Shown here: positions 7,670 through 16,273 of the stretch, in pieces | Layout: the number at the start of each line of letters is the position of its first letter | Numbering within the stretch: the first letter of the stretch is position 1 | DNA from: CBDDLD01 sp965230605 | GTDB lineage: Bacteria; Bacteroidota; Bacteroidia; Flavobacteriales; Flavobacteriaceae | Direction: 5' to 3' | Assembly: GCA_965230605.1 (NCBI GenBank) | Contig: CBDDLD010000004.1 | Span: forward strand, 2,418,001-2,482,000 | DNA: 64,000 bases | Notes under the pieces: model-generated | Database searches by the model: none | What the model saw: the letters and a program-made list of their open reading frames with translations, nothing else | Told to the model about the DNA's origin: nothing | Made by a program: the position numbers and the translations under genes

Positions 7670-8233
7670 ATGGAAACGATTAAACACATAGCATTGATAT
7701 ACACAATAGCTATTTTATTTACAACATCTGGTTTTTCACAAGAAACTCCAAGCTTAACAGATCCTGAAGTGGCGTCTGTGGCCGTTGTCGCAAATCAAAT
7801 TGATATTAGCTATGCAGAAATAGCCCTCAAAAAATCAAAGAACAAAGAAATAAGGGATTTTGCAAACAGAATGGTTACAGACCATAATGCTGTAATCCAG
7901 CAGGCTGTAGATTTAGTAACGAAATTGAGCGTAACACCAAAAGACAATGCTATTAGTGAATCATTATTGAAGGATGCAAAAAAAACAAAAAGAAAACTTC
8001 GTCGTGCTGGCAAGAAAAAATTCGATAAAATGTATATCGATAACGAAGTGGCTTATCATAAGGCTGTCATTGCGGCCGTAAAAGGTTTATTAATTCCAGA
8101 ATCTGACAACAAAGAACTTAAAGGGTTATTGGAAGCTATCTTACCTGCTTTGGAGGCACATCTTAAACATGCTGAAATGGTCCAAAAAGAACTAAGCACA
8201 ACTAAAACAATGAAAGTGAAACATGACTATTAA
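7670..8233 (+). CDS. DUF4142 secreted four-helix protein
   Basis: A 187-residue protein with a signal peptide ending near SGFSQE. The mature part is helical, with the DUF4142 pattern: EIALKKSKNKEIRDFANRMV, TDHNAVIQQA, then a C-terminal helix with YHKAVIAAVKG and HLKHAEMVQKEL. DUF4142 proteins are ferritin-like helical bundles in the periplasm with no agreed function. The gene overlaps the start of the cupredoxin gene by 11 bp, so the two are co-translated and probably work together. It is preceded by an ECF-type promoter. Confidence 0.8.
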   Translation: METIKHIALIYTIAILFTTSGFSQETPSLTDPEVASVAVVANQIDISYAEIALKKSKNKEIRDFANRMVTDHNAVIQQAVDLVTKLSVTPKDNAISESLLKDAKKTKRKLRRAGKKKFDKMYIDNEVAYHKAVIAAVKGLLIPESDNKELKGLLEAILPALEAHLKHAEMVQKELSTTKTMKVKHDY

Positions 8234-8570
8234 GATAGATAAGTATATATTATCATCATGCGTTCTACTATGCTTGTTTTTGCTTGGCACGGGAGACTAC
8301 GTAAATGCACAAGATTCACCTAAAAAACATATAGTTGAAATAAAGAAAATGAAGTTTGTGCCCGCAGAAATTACGGTAAAGAAAGGTGATACCGTAGTAT
8401 GGGTTAACAAAGACTTTTTTCCCCATGACGTCGCAAAATTTAAAGACAAATCATGGAGGTCATCACCATTACAAAAAGGGGAAACATGGTCTAGAGTGAT
8501 TACAAAAAATGAAGACTATTACTGTACACTTCATGTAGTAATGAAAGGTAAAATAGTCCTAAAAAATTAG
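8223..8570 (+). CDS. Cupredoxin (plastocyanin-like blue copper protein)
   Basis: A 115-residue exported protein (signal peptide ending about VNAQD). The plastocyanin/azurin-type fold is shown by VEIKKMKFVPAEITVKKGD and VVWVNKD. Type-1 copper ligands are visible: His in FFPHDV, then Cys, His and Met in YYCTLHVVMKG. It would carry electrons in the periplasm. The start overlaps the DUF4142 gene by 11 bp. A di-heme cytochrome follows behind its own ECF-type promoter, so this copper protein may exchange electrons with that enzyme (inference). Confidence 0.85.
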   Translation: MTIKIDKYILSSCVLLCLFLLGTGDYVNAQDSPKKHIVEIKKMKFVPAEITVKKGDTVVWVNKDFFPHDVAKFKDKSWRSSPLQKGETWSRVITKNEDYYCTLHVVMKGKIVLKN

Positions 8571-8619
8571 AAATTAAAGGTGAGCCATTATCATCATAAA
8601 GTTAAAATTTAATTTTTAT

Positions 8620-8647
8620 GTAACCTTTTATTCTATTCTCCATCTAA
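8620..8647 (+). promoter_or_regulatory. ECF-type promoter before the di-heme cytochrome
   Basis: GTAACC (8620-8625), 17 bp, TCTAA (8643-8647), 31 bp before the ATG at 8678. It is the fifth site with the same architecture. Confidence 0.72.
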
Positions 8648-8677
8648 AATCCAATTCAAATAAAAAATACAATCAAT

Positions 8678-10018
8678 ATGAAAACATCAAAACTCAAATT
8701 AGGTATTGCATTGGTACTTAGTTGTGCTTTCTTCTGGCAATGTAGCAATGATGATAATCGAGATAATGGAGAACCTTTACCAACGTCTTTAGTAATTCCT
8801 CCTCAAACAACTTTAAATTTAAACCAAACATTAGTAGACCAGGGAAAAGATATTTTCAGAAATGATACTTTTGGAGATGAAGCACTTTGGACAAATGCCC
8901 TTGAATTGGATAAAGCCATTTTAGGTGATGCAAATGGTGGATTTGGTCCAGGACTTGACCCAACTACAGCTCTTACCGTTGGGCTTAAGGTTGATGCAAC
9001 TGCACTGCCTCAATCTGTGGTTGACGGTATTAATGATGGGAGTATAAGTTTAACAGACCCTATGACTACCGTAGCTTTACTAAGCTTGGATGCGATAGTT
9101 GGTGTTAAAGGAACTTTTGATACTAACGGTAATTTGACGGCTGCAGGTATAACCTGTGCATTATGTCATTCTACGGTTGATGATTCATTCACAGCAGGTA
9201 TTGGAAATAGAAAAGATGGGTATGCCAATACCGATTTAAATGTTGGTGCTATTCTAGGTTTTGTAAACAATCAACCTTTAGCAGATATTTTAGAAGTAGA
9301 TACCGCTACTTTTAATAGTGTCGTCAACGCTTGGGGGCCAGGTCGCTTTTCGGCAGCATTGTTATTAGATGGTAAGGCAACTGACCAAGATGGGAACATT
9401 AATCCACCTATTATACCGCCGGCATATGGACTTCAAGATATTGAACATGCAACATACACAGGCTGGGGAGATATTTCATATTGGAATCGATTTGTTGCTA
9501 TTATTGAAATGGGTGGAATGGGCAATTTTTCAGACCCGAGATTGAACGATGCAGAAAAGTTTCCACTTGCTGTTGCTAGAGGTTTGTCAAATATTACAGT
9601 ACCCGATGATATGGTAGATAGCAAACTTGCGGCACTAAGAGAATATCAGCTATCAATTTTAGCACCTCAGCCAGATGCAAGTAGCTATGATGAAACAATG
9701 GCCATACGAGGTAAAATATTGTTTGATGGCAAAGCTAATTGTATTTCATGTCATTCAGGACCATCATTTGCAGATAACATACTGCGTACACCAGAGGAAA
9801 TAGGAATTGATGATTTTGAGGCCGATAGGTCGCCGACAGAAATGTATAGAACTCCACCATTGAGAGGAGTATTTATAAAATCTGAAGGACAAGGTTTTTT
9901 TCATGATGGAAGGTTCAATACATTAAATGACGTTGTTACCCATTATGATAACCATTTTGATTTAGAGCTTACCGACAGTGAACAAAATGATTTGGTTGAA
10001 TATTTGAAGGCATTATAG
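8678..10018 (+). CDS. Di-heme cytochrome c lipoprotein (cytochrome c peroxidase/MauG-like)
   Basis: A 446-residue protein with a lipoprotein signal (FFWQCSND, Cys about residue 22). Two c-type heme sites are visible: CALCHS at about residue 160 and CISCHS at about residue 358. The C-terminal half has the pattern of bacterial di-heme peroxidases: TPPLRGVFIKSEGQGFFHDG followed by NTLNDVVTHYD, which is the usual second-heme environment. Such enzymes reduce H2O2 or carry out other two-electron oxidations in the periplasm. The upstream cupredoxin is a plausible redox partner and the downstream ResB-CcsA would attach its hemes. Confidence 0.82.
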   Translation: MKTSKLKLGIALVLSCAFFWQCSNDDNRDNGEPLPTSLVIPPQTTLNLNQTLVDQGKDIFRNDTFGDEALWTNALELDKAILGDANGGFGPGLDPTTALTVGLKVDATALPQSVVDGINDGSISLTDPMTTVALLSLDAIVGVKGTFDTNGNLTAAGITCALCHSTVDDSFTAGIGNRKDGYANTDLNVGAILGFVNNQPLADILEVDTATFNSVVNAWGPGRFSAALLLDGKATDQDGNINPPIIPPAYGLQDIEHATYTGWGDISYWNRFVAIIEMGGMGNFSDPRLNDAEKFPLAVARGLSNITVPDDMVDSKLAALREYQLSILAPQPDASSYDETMAIRGKILFDGKANCISCHSGPSFADNILRTPEEIGIDDFEADRSPTEMYRTPPLRGVFIKSEGQGFFHDGRFNTLNDVVTHYDNHFDLELTDSEQNDLVEYLKAL

Positions 10019-10062
10019 TACTTTTTCAATTTGATTGGTTAGAGCTTTTTGATGGCTTTCAT

Positions 10063-10098
10063 AAAAAGCTATACTGCCTTAAGTATAGCTTTTTGTTT
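10063..10098 (+). terminator. Rho-independent terminator after the cytochrome gene
   Basis: AAAAAGCTATACT (10063-10075) and AGTATAGCTTTTT (10082-10094) form a perfect 13-bp stem with a 6-nt loop, ending in T-rich sequence. It separates the cytochrome from ccsBA. Confidence 0.82.
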
Positions 10099-10124
10099 TA
10101 GATATACTTTTTAAAGTTAACTAT

Positions 10125-13100
10125 ATGTACAAGAAAATAGTTAAGGGGCTTTTTTCACCTCGGTTAACGATAATCCTATTTGTGATATTTGCAACGGCAA
10201 TGGCCTTAGGCACATTCCTTGATGCGTCTGAAACCATATCTCCCTCACCGTTTACTAATAAGCTTATATACAAGGCTTGGTGGTTTGAAGTGATTATGCT
10301 GCTGTTTGTTATTAATTTTTCTGGAAATATTTTTAAATACCGTTTGTTTAGGAAAGAAAAATGGGCAACACTCCTTTTGCACCTGGCATTCGTCCTAATT
10401 TTTATAGGAGCATTCATTACAAGATATATAGGTTATGAAGGTATTATGCATATACGCGAAGGTGAAACAGAAAACGAATTTCTCTCTTCAGAAATATACT
10501 TAACAGGTTTTGTTAAGAATAATACGTTAAACAAAAAAGCAGAGCAACAAAATTTAAAGCCTAAAAAGCTCTTACTGTCTGAAAGGCTAGCGAACAATTT
10601 TAAATTAACAACAATATATAAAGGTCAAAAAATACGAATTGAAGGGAAAGAGTTTATACGCAATGTAGAGAAAAGTGTAATTGAAAATCGTGAAGGTGAT
10701 ACTTTTCTAAAAGTTGTAGAAGCCAGAAATGGAGTTAGAATAGACCACTGGCTAAAAGAGGGCGAAGTTGTAAAATTGAATAACCAATTTATTTCTTTTA
10801 ATAACCTAACTAAAGAGGGGATTAATATAGTCCATGATGCTGATAATGAATACAACATAATATCGTCCGTAGAAGGTAAAGTTTTTAGGATGGCTGACCA
10901 AAGCCAAAAAACTGTTTTAAAAGATAGTATACTACCACTACAGTTAAAATCTCTTTATCAAATTGGCAATACATCTTTTGTAATCCCAGAAAAAGCTATT
11001 AAAGGCGAATATGGTTTAGTGAAATCTTCAAAAGAAAATGTTGAAGACGGATTAAAACTTAAAGTAACTGTCGATAATGAATCAAAAATTATAAGTCTTT
11101 TAGGAGGTAAAGGGTTTCTGCCAAATTATGAAAGCATAACTACAGGAGGTATGGAAATTTCGCTTGCATTTGGTTCAAAATTGCATAAAATACCATTCAG
11201 TTTGAAATTGAATGACTTTATAGCCGATAAATATCCGGGAACTGAAAAAGGGTATGCAGCCTTTAAGAGCAAGGTTTCTGTGTATGACCCTAATGATAGA
11301 GATTATGATTATGATATTTTTATGAATAACGTGTTGGACCACAAAGGCTATCGGTTTTTCCAATCTGCTTTTGACCCAGATGAAAAGGGAACCATACTAT
11401 CCGTGAATCATGACTTTTGGGGAACTTGGACTACCTATATAGGATATTTTACACTCTATTTAGGATTGTTAGGCATACTATTTAGTAAAAACACTCGTAT
11501 CTCTTATTTAAACAAAATAATGAAGAAAACTAAAGCAAAAAGAGCTTCATTGACACTCGGCTTATGCCTCTTGAGTTCCCTAGCAGGAATGAGCCAAGAA
11601 AAAGAGGTTGACTTAAGCAGTAAAGTGGATTCTGTTATTATTGCCAATAAAGTAACTAATGAGCATGCCTCCATTTTTGGGAGCCTTGTTCTTCAGGATA
11701 ATGGACGAATGAAGCCTATCAACACTTATGCAAGTGAAGTTTTACGTAAAATAAGCAGGAAAAACTCATATAAAGCTTTAGATGCCAATCAAGTGTTTCT
11801 TTCAATGGTACAGTACCCGAGGTTATGGATAGAAGTTCCTATTATCTCATTAGAACGGGGCAATGATAGCATCAGAAAAATAATAGGGGTTCCAAAAAAC
11901 ACTAAAAAAATTTCATTGATTGCCATGTTTGACAACAATGGGGAGTACAAATTGAAACCCTATTTAGAGGAAGCAACACGAACAACCAACCCTAATAAAT
12001 TTCAAAAAGATATCATAAAAGCTCATGAAAGTTTTTATTTGTTAAATGAAGTCCTACAGGGTACATCTCTTAAAATTTTTCCGATACCAAATGACCTGAA
12101 CCACAAATGGGTTTCATATTCAGGGTTGTCGCAAAATAATGTTAAAGGAATGGATTCCTTATATACGAACAATATTCTACCGCTTTATTTCCAAAAAATA
12201 GAACAAGCAAAAAAAACGAATGACTATACCCACGCCAACGAATTAGTTTTAAGCATTAATGATTTTCAAAAAAAATATGGAACTGAAGTAAGACCAACGG
12301 ATAGAAAAATATCCGCAGAGATTCTATACAATAAGTTGGATATATTCAATCGATTATATAAATACTTTGCCTTATTTGGCATATTACTTTTAATCTTAGG
12401 AATTTTTCAAATTTTTAAGGACAGAAAGCTCATCCGACTTGGAAGTAGTTTCATTAGAGCCGTGATTGTAATATCTTTTATTGCCATGACCTTTGGCCTT
12501 ATCCTTCGTTGGTATGTTAGTGGTCATGCTCCTTGGAGCAATGCCTACGAATCTGTAATTTATGTAGCTTGGGCAACGCTATTTTTTGGTTTAGTTTTAG
12601 GCAAACGAAATCATCTTGCGATAGCAGCAACCACATTTGTAACAGCTATTATTTTATGGGTAGCACATGAAAATTGGCTAGACCCTGCTATTGCTAATTT
12701 ACAACCAGTATTGAATAGTTATTGGTTAATGATTCATGTTGCCATTATTGTAGCAAGCTATGGGCCATTCACTTTGGGAATGATTTTAGGCTTAATAAAT
12801 CTATTATTAATCATGCTAATAAATAAAAAAAATCGAATAAGAATGATTCTGCATATCACCGAACTTACAGCGATAACTGAAATAGCTTTAATCATTGGTT
12901 TGGTGATGCTCACAATTGGAAATTTTTTAGGAGGGCAATGGGCAAATGAAAGTTGGGGGCGCTATTGGGGATGGGACCCAAAAGAAACCTGGGCATTAAT
13001 TAGTATTATGATATATGCTCTAGTGTTGCACTTAAGGCTTGTACCTCAATTAAAGAATAAGTGGCTGTTCAATTTCATGGCAGTTATCTCATATGCATCC

Positions 13101-13280
13101 ATTATGATGACCTATTTTGGTGTAAATTTCTACCTAACAGGTTTACATTCTTATGCTAATGGTGATTCTCCAATAACTCCAAATTTTATTTGGTACACTT
13201 TGGCTTTTGTAACTATTTTGGGTGTATTGTCTTATTTCAAATTCAAGAAGACCACAACATCTTATAAGAGTCCGTTATGA
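10125..13280 (+). CDS. ccsBA: ResB-CcsA fusion, cytochrome c heme attachment (system II)
   Basis: A 1051-residue fused System II cytochrome c biogenesis protein, the form usual in Bacteroidota. The N-terminal part (about 1-460) is ResB-like, with membrane helices at about 10-35 and 50-105, a large periplasmic domain, and a helix near 440. A second hydrophobic segment with a signal-like end (SLAGMSQEK) at about 480-495 leads into a periplasmic stretch. The C-terminal CcsA part (about 745-1040) has many helices and the heme-handling WWD motif WGRYWGWDPKETW. It exports and ligates heme to apocytochromes, such as the di-heme enzyme just upstream. The start ATG at 10125 is followed by a normal membrane entry sequence. 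Confidence 0.92.
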   Translation: MYKKIVKGLFSPRLTIILFVIFATAMALGTFLDASETISPSPFTNKLIYKAWWFEVIMLLFVINFSGNIFKYRLFRKEKWATLLLHLAFVLIFIGAFITRYIGYEGIMHIREGETENEFLSSEIYLTGFVKNNTLNKKAEQQNLKPKKLLLSERLANNFKLTTIYKGQKIRIEGKEFIRNVEKSVIENREGDTFLKVVEARNGVRIDHWLKEGEVVKLNNQFISFNNLTKEGINIVHDADNEYNIISSVEGKVFRMADQSQKTVLKDSILPLQLKSLYQIGNTSFVIPEKAIKGEYGLVKSSKENVEDGLKLKVTVDNESKIISLLGGKGFLPNYESITTGGMEISLAFGSKLHKIPFSLKLNDFIADKYPGTEKGYAAFKSKVSVYDPNDRDYDYDIFMNNVLDHKGYRFFQSAFDPDEKGTILSVNHDFWGTWTTYIGYFTLYLGLLGILFSKNTRISYLNKIMKKTKAKRASLTLGLCLLSSLAGMSQEKEVDLSSKVDSVIIANKVTNEHASIFGSLVLQDNGRMKPINTYASEVLRKISRKNSYKALDANQVFLSMVQYPRLWIEVPIISLERGNDSIRKIIGVPKNTKKISLIAMFDNNGEYKLKPYLEEATRTTNPNKFQKDIIKAHESFYLLNEVLQGTSLKIFPIPNDLNHKWVSYSGLSQNNVKGMDSLYTNNILPLYFQKIEQAKKTNDYTHANELVLSINDFQKKYGTEVRPTDRKISAEILYNKLDIFNRLYKYFALFGILLLILGIFQIFKDRKLIRLGSSFIRAVIVISFIAMTFGLILRWYVSGHAPWSNAYESVIYVAWATLFFGLVLGKRNHLAIAATTFVTAIILWVAHENWLDPAIANLQPVLNSYWLMIHVAIIVASYGPFTLGMILGLINLLLIMLINKKNRIRMILHITELTAITEIALIIGLVMLTIGNFLGGQWANESWGRYWGWDPKETWALISIMIYALVLHLRLVPQLKNKWLFNFMAVISYASIMMTYFGVNFYLTGLHSYANGDSPITPNFIWYTLAFVTILGVLSYFKFKKTTTSYKSPL

Positions 13281-13885
13281 AATACTTGATTATTTTAATT
13301 TTTATACTAGAAAGTTCGTGTTCTGCACAAGTTAAAATCGATAATATTACCGATATACCAAAAGTAACAGATGCCGATAAAGTATTGGCTAATGTGTACA
13401 AACCTTTGGATGGTACTTGGAAAGGTGTTTTTATGGTCAAACAGGATAGCAGTCCAGTAGAAAAGCCTAATAGCCTTCAAGATAAAGCTACAATACTACA
13501 ATTTATTGAAAAAGCACAAACCATTAATACTATCGGAGTGACTCAAGTTTACACATCCGACAGCCCTTATTTTCAGCGGGTATCTATTACAGATTTTTAT
13601 CCAGATACTGGTAAAACTGAACAAAGTAAAGGCGTAAACAAAATACAAGATGGCGAAATGTGGTGTGTAGTACGTAAACCTAGTGAGACTGTTATTCATA
13701 AAGGAAGTGCACTAAATAGTGAAACCATTGTTTGGCAAAGTAGCAAACCAAATCGGATAGAGTATTTCTACGAAACCGTTACCAAAGACTATTATGAAAT
13801 TATTGGCTATGGATACTACATCAATGATGATATTTCCCAAAGTCCAAAACTTTGGTTTTATGGCAAATACGAACGTCAATTATAA
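13277..13885 (+). CDS. CpcT/CpeT-like secreted protein
   Basis: A 202-residue exported protein (hydrophobic start with SSCSAQ; Cys about residue 15 could be a lipobox). The mature part matches the CpcT/CpeT fold: YKPLDGTWKGVFMV near the start, SPYFQRVSITDFYPD, and a C-terminal WFYGKYERQL. In cyanobacteria this family attaches bilins to phycobiliproteins; this organism has no such antenna, so the family here must bind something else, perhaps a heme-related tetrapyrrole. It overlaps ccsBA by 4 bp (ATGA), so it is translationally coupled to heme ligation. Confidence 0.7.
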   Translation: MKYLIILIFILESSCSAQVKIDNITDIPKVTDADKVLANVYKPLDGTWKGVFMVKQDSSPVEKPNSLQDKATILQFIEKAQTINTIGVTQVYTSDSPYFQRVSITDFYPDTGKTEQSKGVNKIQDGEMWCVVRKPSETVIHKGSALNSETIVWQSSKPNRIEYFYETVTKDYYEIIGYGYYINDDISQSPKLWFYGKYERQL

Positions 13886-14192
13886 TTTTCATTTTTCTTG
13901 TCATACTTCTTTAACTTTTGTAACTAAACAATAAAGAGATAAAAAGGTAAGTGTATCAGTTAGATTTTGAAAAGTACGGGCAACTAATAAAGGAAAAATC
14001 TATCCCATTTGTAGGATATATGTTGTAGTATCTCCAATCAACCACAATATTTATTTCAGGAAGCGGTCCACAAAACATTGAAATCATTTTATAAGTATTT
14101 AAAATTTATCTCAGAAAACTGTAATTATTTCAACAAGAAATTAACGTACTAGTCAAACCGTAAAAGTGTATTACTTTGAAAAAATCGAAAAA
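13886..14192 (+). other. Degraded region: promoter-like block and broken coding fragments
   Basis: The stretch starts with the conserved block at 13898-13947. A GTG at 13951 opens a 25-codon frame (MYQLDFEKYGQLIKEKS when GTG is read as Met) ending at TAG 14026. A shifted frame from 14015 to 14152 reads through PQYLFQEAVHKTLKSFYKY. That segment resembles the PQDLFQEVVYQIWKS region-2 segment of the ECF sigma at 2052-2564, so this may be the remains of an ECF sigma gene. Alignment by eye only. Confidence 0.3.
13898..13947 (+). promoter_or_regulatory. Promoter-like block shared with the intact PD40-sigma operon
   Basis: It is identical at 44 of 50 positions to the minus-strand block at 3501-3550. 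This includes TTGTCATA, AACTTTTGTAACTAAA and GAGAT. It lies upstream of the broken PD40 paralogue. Confidence 0.45.
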
Positions 14193-14765
14193 ATGAAAAA
14201 TCACATAATTAAATTCTCAGTATTTTTATTTATAATATTTCTAAGTGCTTGCAAAACAGAAAAATCTAATACAATAGAAGATAACACTTCGAACGAAGTA
14301 AATCTTTATTTAGGCCAAAAACTACCTGGCTTAACACCTGAGCCTTTTGCTCCCGGCTTAGTTACAACAGAAGGCTGGGAATACAGTGGAACCTTTAGCC
14401 CAGACCTAAAAGAATTTTATTTTCTCAGAGAAGTTGAAGGAACTAAAGAGCAAGAATTTGTTGTCTATAAAAGTGAAGGAGACATATGGAGCGAGATTGT
14501 GATATCTTCCTGAAAAGGACAGCCTTTTGTCTCTCCAGATGGAATAACAATGCATTTGGGGCGTAGATATAAAGAACGTGAGGAAAATGGAGAGTGGTCT
14601 AAAATACAAAAACTCGAATCGCCTTTCGACACTCTACCTATAATGAGACTAACTGCATCTTCCAAAGGGACCTATTTTTTTGATGAGTTCAAAAGAGACT
14701 TTACAGGAGATATTCGTTATTCAAGATTAATTTATGGTAAATACGAAAAGCCATTACAGTTTTGA
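14193..14765 (+). pseudogene. Broken paralogue of the PD40 lipoprotein
   Basis: The frame begins at the ATG at 14193 (MKNHIIKFSVFLF..., lipobox FLSAC) and follows the intact protein at 2566-3465 closely: WEYSGTFSPDLKEFYFLREV, then GQPFVSPDG, MHLGRRYKERE, SPFDTLPIMRLTASSKGTYF and FKRDFTGDIRYSR. An in-frame TGA at 14511-14513 stands where the intact copy has Arg (a CGA-to-TGA type change). After GKYEKP the similarity stops at a second stop (TGA, 14763-14765), so roughly the last third of the propeller is missing. Two lesions make this a true pseudogene. Confidence 0.82.
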
Positions 14766-15025
14766 TCGGAGGTGGTAAACCTTTCTGGTTAAATATTTCC
14801 CTTAAATCTATTTCTATTGCCCGACAAAGTGACATAAATTGGTATGTCGTTCATAGATCATTGGATGATACATAAAGTACTCCTCTCCTATTTATAGGCG
14901 TTTCAGGAAAAACAGTACAAATATGGAACAATTATATTAACTGATATATTTTACAAAACCTCAGAAAATGAACAAAATAACTTAACAGTTAACAATTTAT
15001 ACCAGAATGTATTAATAAGTAGTTT

Positions 15026-15721
15026 TTATTGAGAAGTTTTGGGTGAATCATTGCAGATATACTTATTTATCATGTAATCTGTAATAGGTCTAAGTGTTTT
15101 ACCTGTCTCGGGATGCAAGCCATAGTCGGTGAAAAATTGAAGTTCTTTTTTAATATTCTTGCCATACCAAACTCTAACACTTCCATCTTCATTAAAGAAG
15201 CTATGTCCACAATCTGGTTCTATTTTTCTGAATTTTTCTATACGCTCTTCTTTATATAACTTCAACTGGCTAACATCATACTTATCAAGATCAAACCTCA
15301 CCTCTTCATAATGATCTTCTTGCCATACCATCCAACGTTGTCTTGTTATAGAGCTATAGATTAAAACTGTGGTTATAATTATTAAACAAACAATAATAGT
15401 AATCTTGTTTTTATCCCATAATATCTTTACTCTACTTCTCTCATCAATTTCACCCATATTATTCGACTCTAAGAAAGCTCGATAATCTTTGTAACCCAAA
15501 TAATGACTCAGGGCTACTTCAACATGCTTCTTTAATCTAATTGTACTATTAGGTTTATTTATTAAAGAAGTATACTTATCCCTTAAACTTTTTTCACCAT
15601 AAGGTTCCTTACTATCTTCTAAAATAAAATCTGAAAGCAATTGTGCTCTTGGTGAATTCTTATCTGTTTGAATTTCTTCTTTGGCTTTTTCAAAAGCCAT
15701 TATTAGTAGTTGATTATGCAT
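15026..15721 (-). CDS. Single-pass membrane protein of unknown function
   Basis: A Met at 15721 gives about 231 residues; the frame continues upstream to 15790, but that extension lies in a TTGGAAA-rich inverted-repeat tract that looks regulatory, so I take the internal start (15700 is another option). The N-terminal half is cytosolic and charged, with KSLRDKYTSLINKPNSTIRL and a segment LSHYLGYKDYRAFLES. One membrane helix follows (ITIIVCLIIITTVLIYSS). The outer part has CGHSFFNEDGSVRVWYG and a C-terminal Cys (YICNDS). I do not recognise a named family; the cytosolic domain followed by one helix suggests a membrane-anchored regulator. Confidence 0.6.
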   Translation of the reverse strand: MHNQLLIMAFEKAKEEIQTDKNSPRAQLLSDFILEDSKEPYGEKSLRDKYTSLINKPNSTIRLKKHVEVALSHYLGYKDYRAFLESNNMGEIDERSRVKILWDKNKITIIVCLIIITTVLIYSSITRQRWMVWQEDHYEEVRFDLDKYDVSQLKLYKEERIEKFRKIEPDCGHSFFNEDGSVRVWYGKNIKKELQFFTDYGLHPETGKTLRPITDYMINKYICNDSPKTSQ

Positions 15722-15758
15722 TTTGTTAGGATTAATACATCTTAAAGTTACTAATTCA

Positions 15759-15828
15759 TTTTTGGAAAAGTATTGGAAATTCTTTTCCAAAATCTTTCCA
15801 ATTTATTTCCGCAGTTTCCAATACAATC
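15759..15828. repeat. Cluster of TTGGAAA/TTTCCAA repeats upstream of the 15026-15721 gene
   Basis: TTTTGGAAAAG (15760-15770) and CTTTTCCAAAA (15782-15792) form a perfect 11-bp inverted repeat. Further copies of TTTCCAAT follow at about 15796 and 15815, with TTGGAAAT in the loop. Regular copies upstream of a gene suggest a multi-site operator or a structured leader. Confidence 0.4.
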
Positions 15829-16078
15829 TTCCTTCATTTGCTTCAGAATTGATCACCGCCTTAGGCGTAATAAGGTTTATGAAATTCAATTCAAATAATG
15901 GAACTGCATAGTAAAATGGCATTGCCATTTGGGAAGTAACAATTCTGTTTTACTTCTGCACTCCATACTTCCCAGGGAAGAGGTCTCTCTTCAAATTTTA
16001 GTCTGTGTTGCCAAGCAACATGCAATCTGAGAATATCTCGGACGGCAACACTATTGTCAAATTTTAAATCATAACAAA

Positions 16079-16246
16079 ATGAAAAAAACATTTATAATTC
16101 TGTTTACGGTTTTCCTCAATATGGCTTTCTTTTCATGTAATCCTGAGAGTTTAACTGATGAGGTAGTACCTCAAGCTTGTTGTGGAGAAGGAAGTGAAGT
16201 TCCTCCACCACCTCCACCACCTCCACCAACGGGAAGCGGTGATTAA
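16079..16246 (+). CDS. 55-residue lipoprotein with polyproline tail
   Basis: ATG at 16079, TAA at 16244-16246. The product begins MKKTFIILFTVFLN, has a lipobox-like MAFFSC (Cys 20), then a short acidic part with a Cys pair (QACCGEG) and a run of nine prolines before TGSGD. It ends 27 bp before the histidine kinase gene on the same strand, so it is likely co-transcribed. It could be a small surface or periplasmic signal peptide for that kinase; this is inference from position only. Confidence 0.65.
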   Translation: MKKTFIILFTVFLNMAFFSCNPESLTDEVVPQACCGEGSEVPPPPPPPPPTGSGD

Positions 16247-16273
16247 TCAACAAATAGTTATTACTTTAGAGGA

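Noticed and set aside
14511..14513. In-frame TGA in the PD40 paralogue as a selenocysteine codon
   Set aside because: The intact paralogue has Arg there, no SECIS-like hairpin is evident, and the gene is also truncated downstream.
15891..16091. Minus-strand frame of 66 codons upstream of the small lipoprotein
   Set aside because: It overlaps the start of the polyproline lipoprotein, has no recognisable domain, and the region is rich in short hairpins instead.
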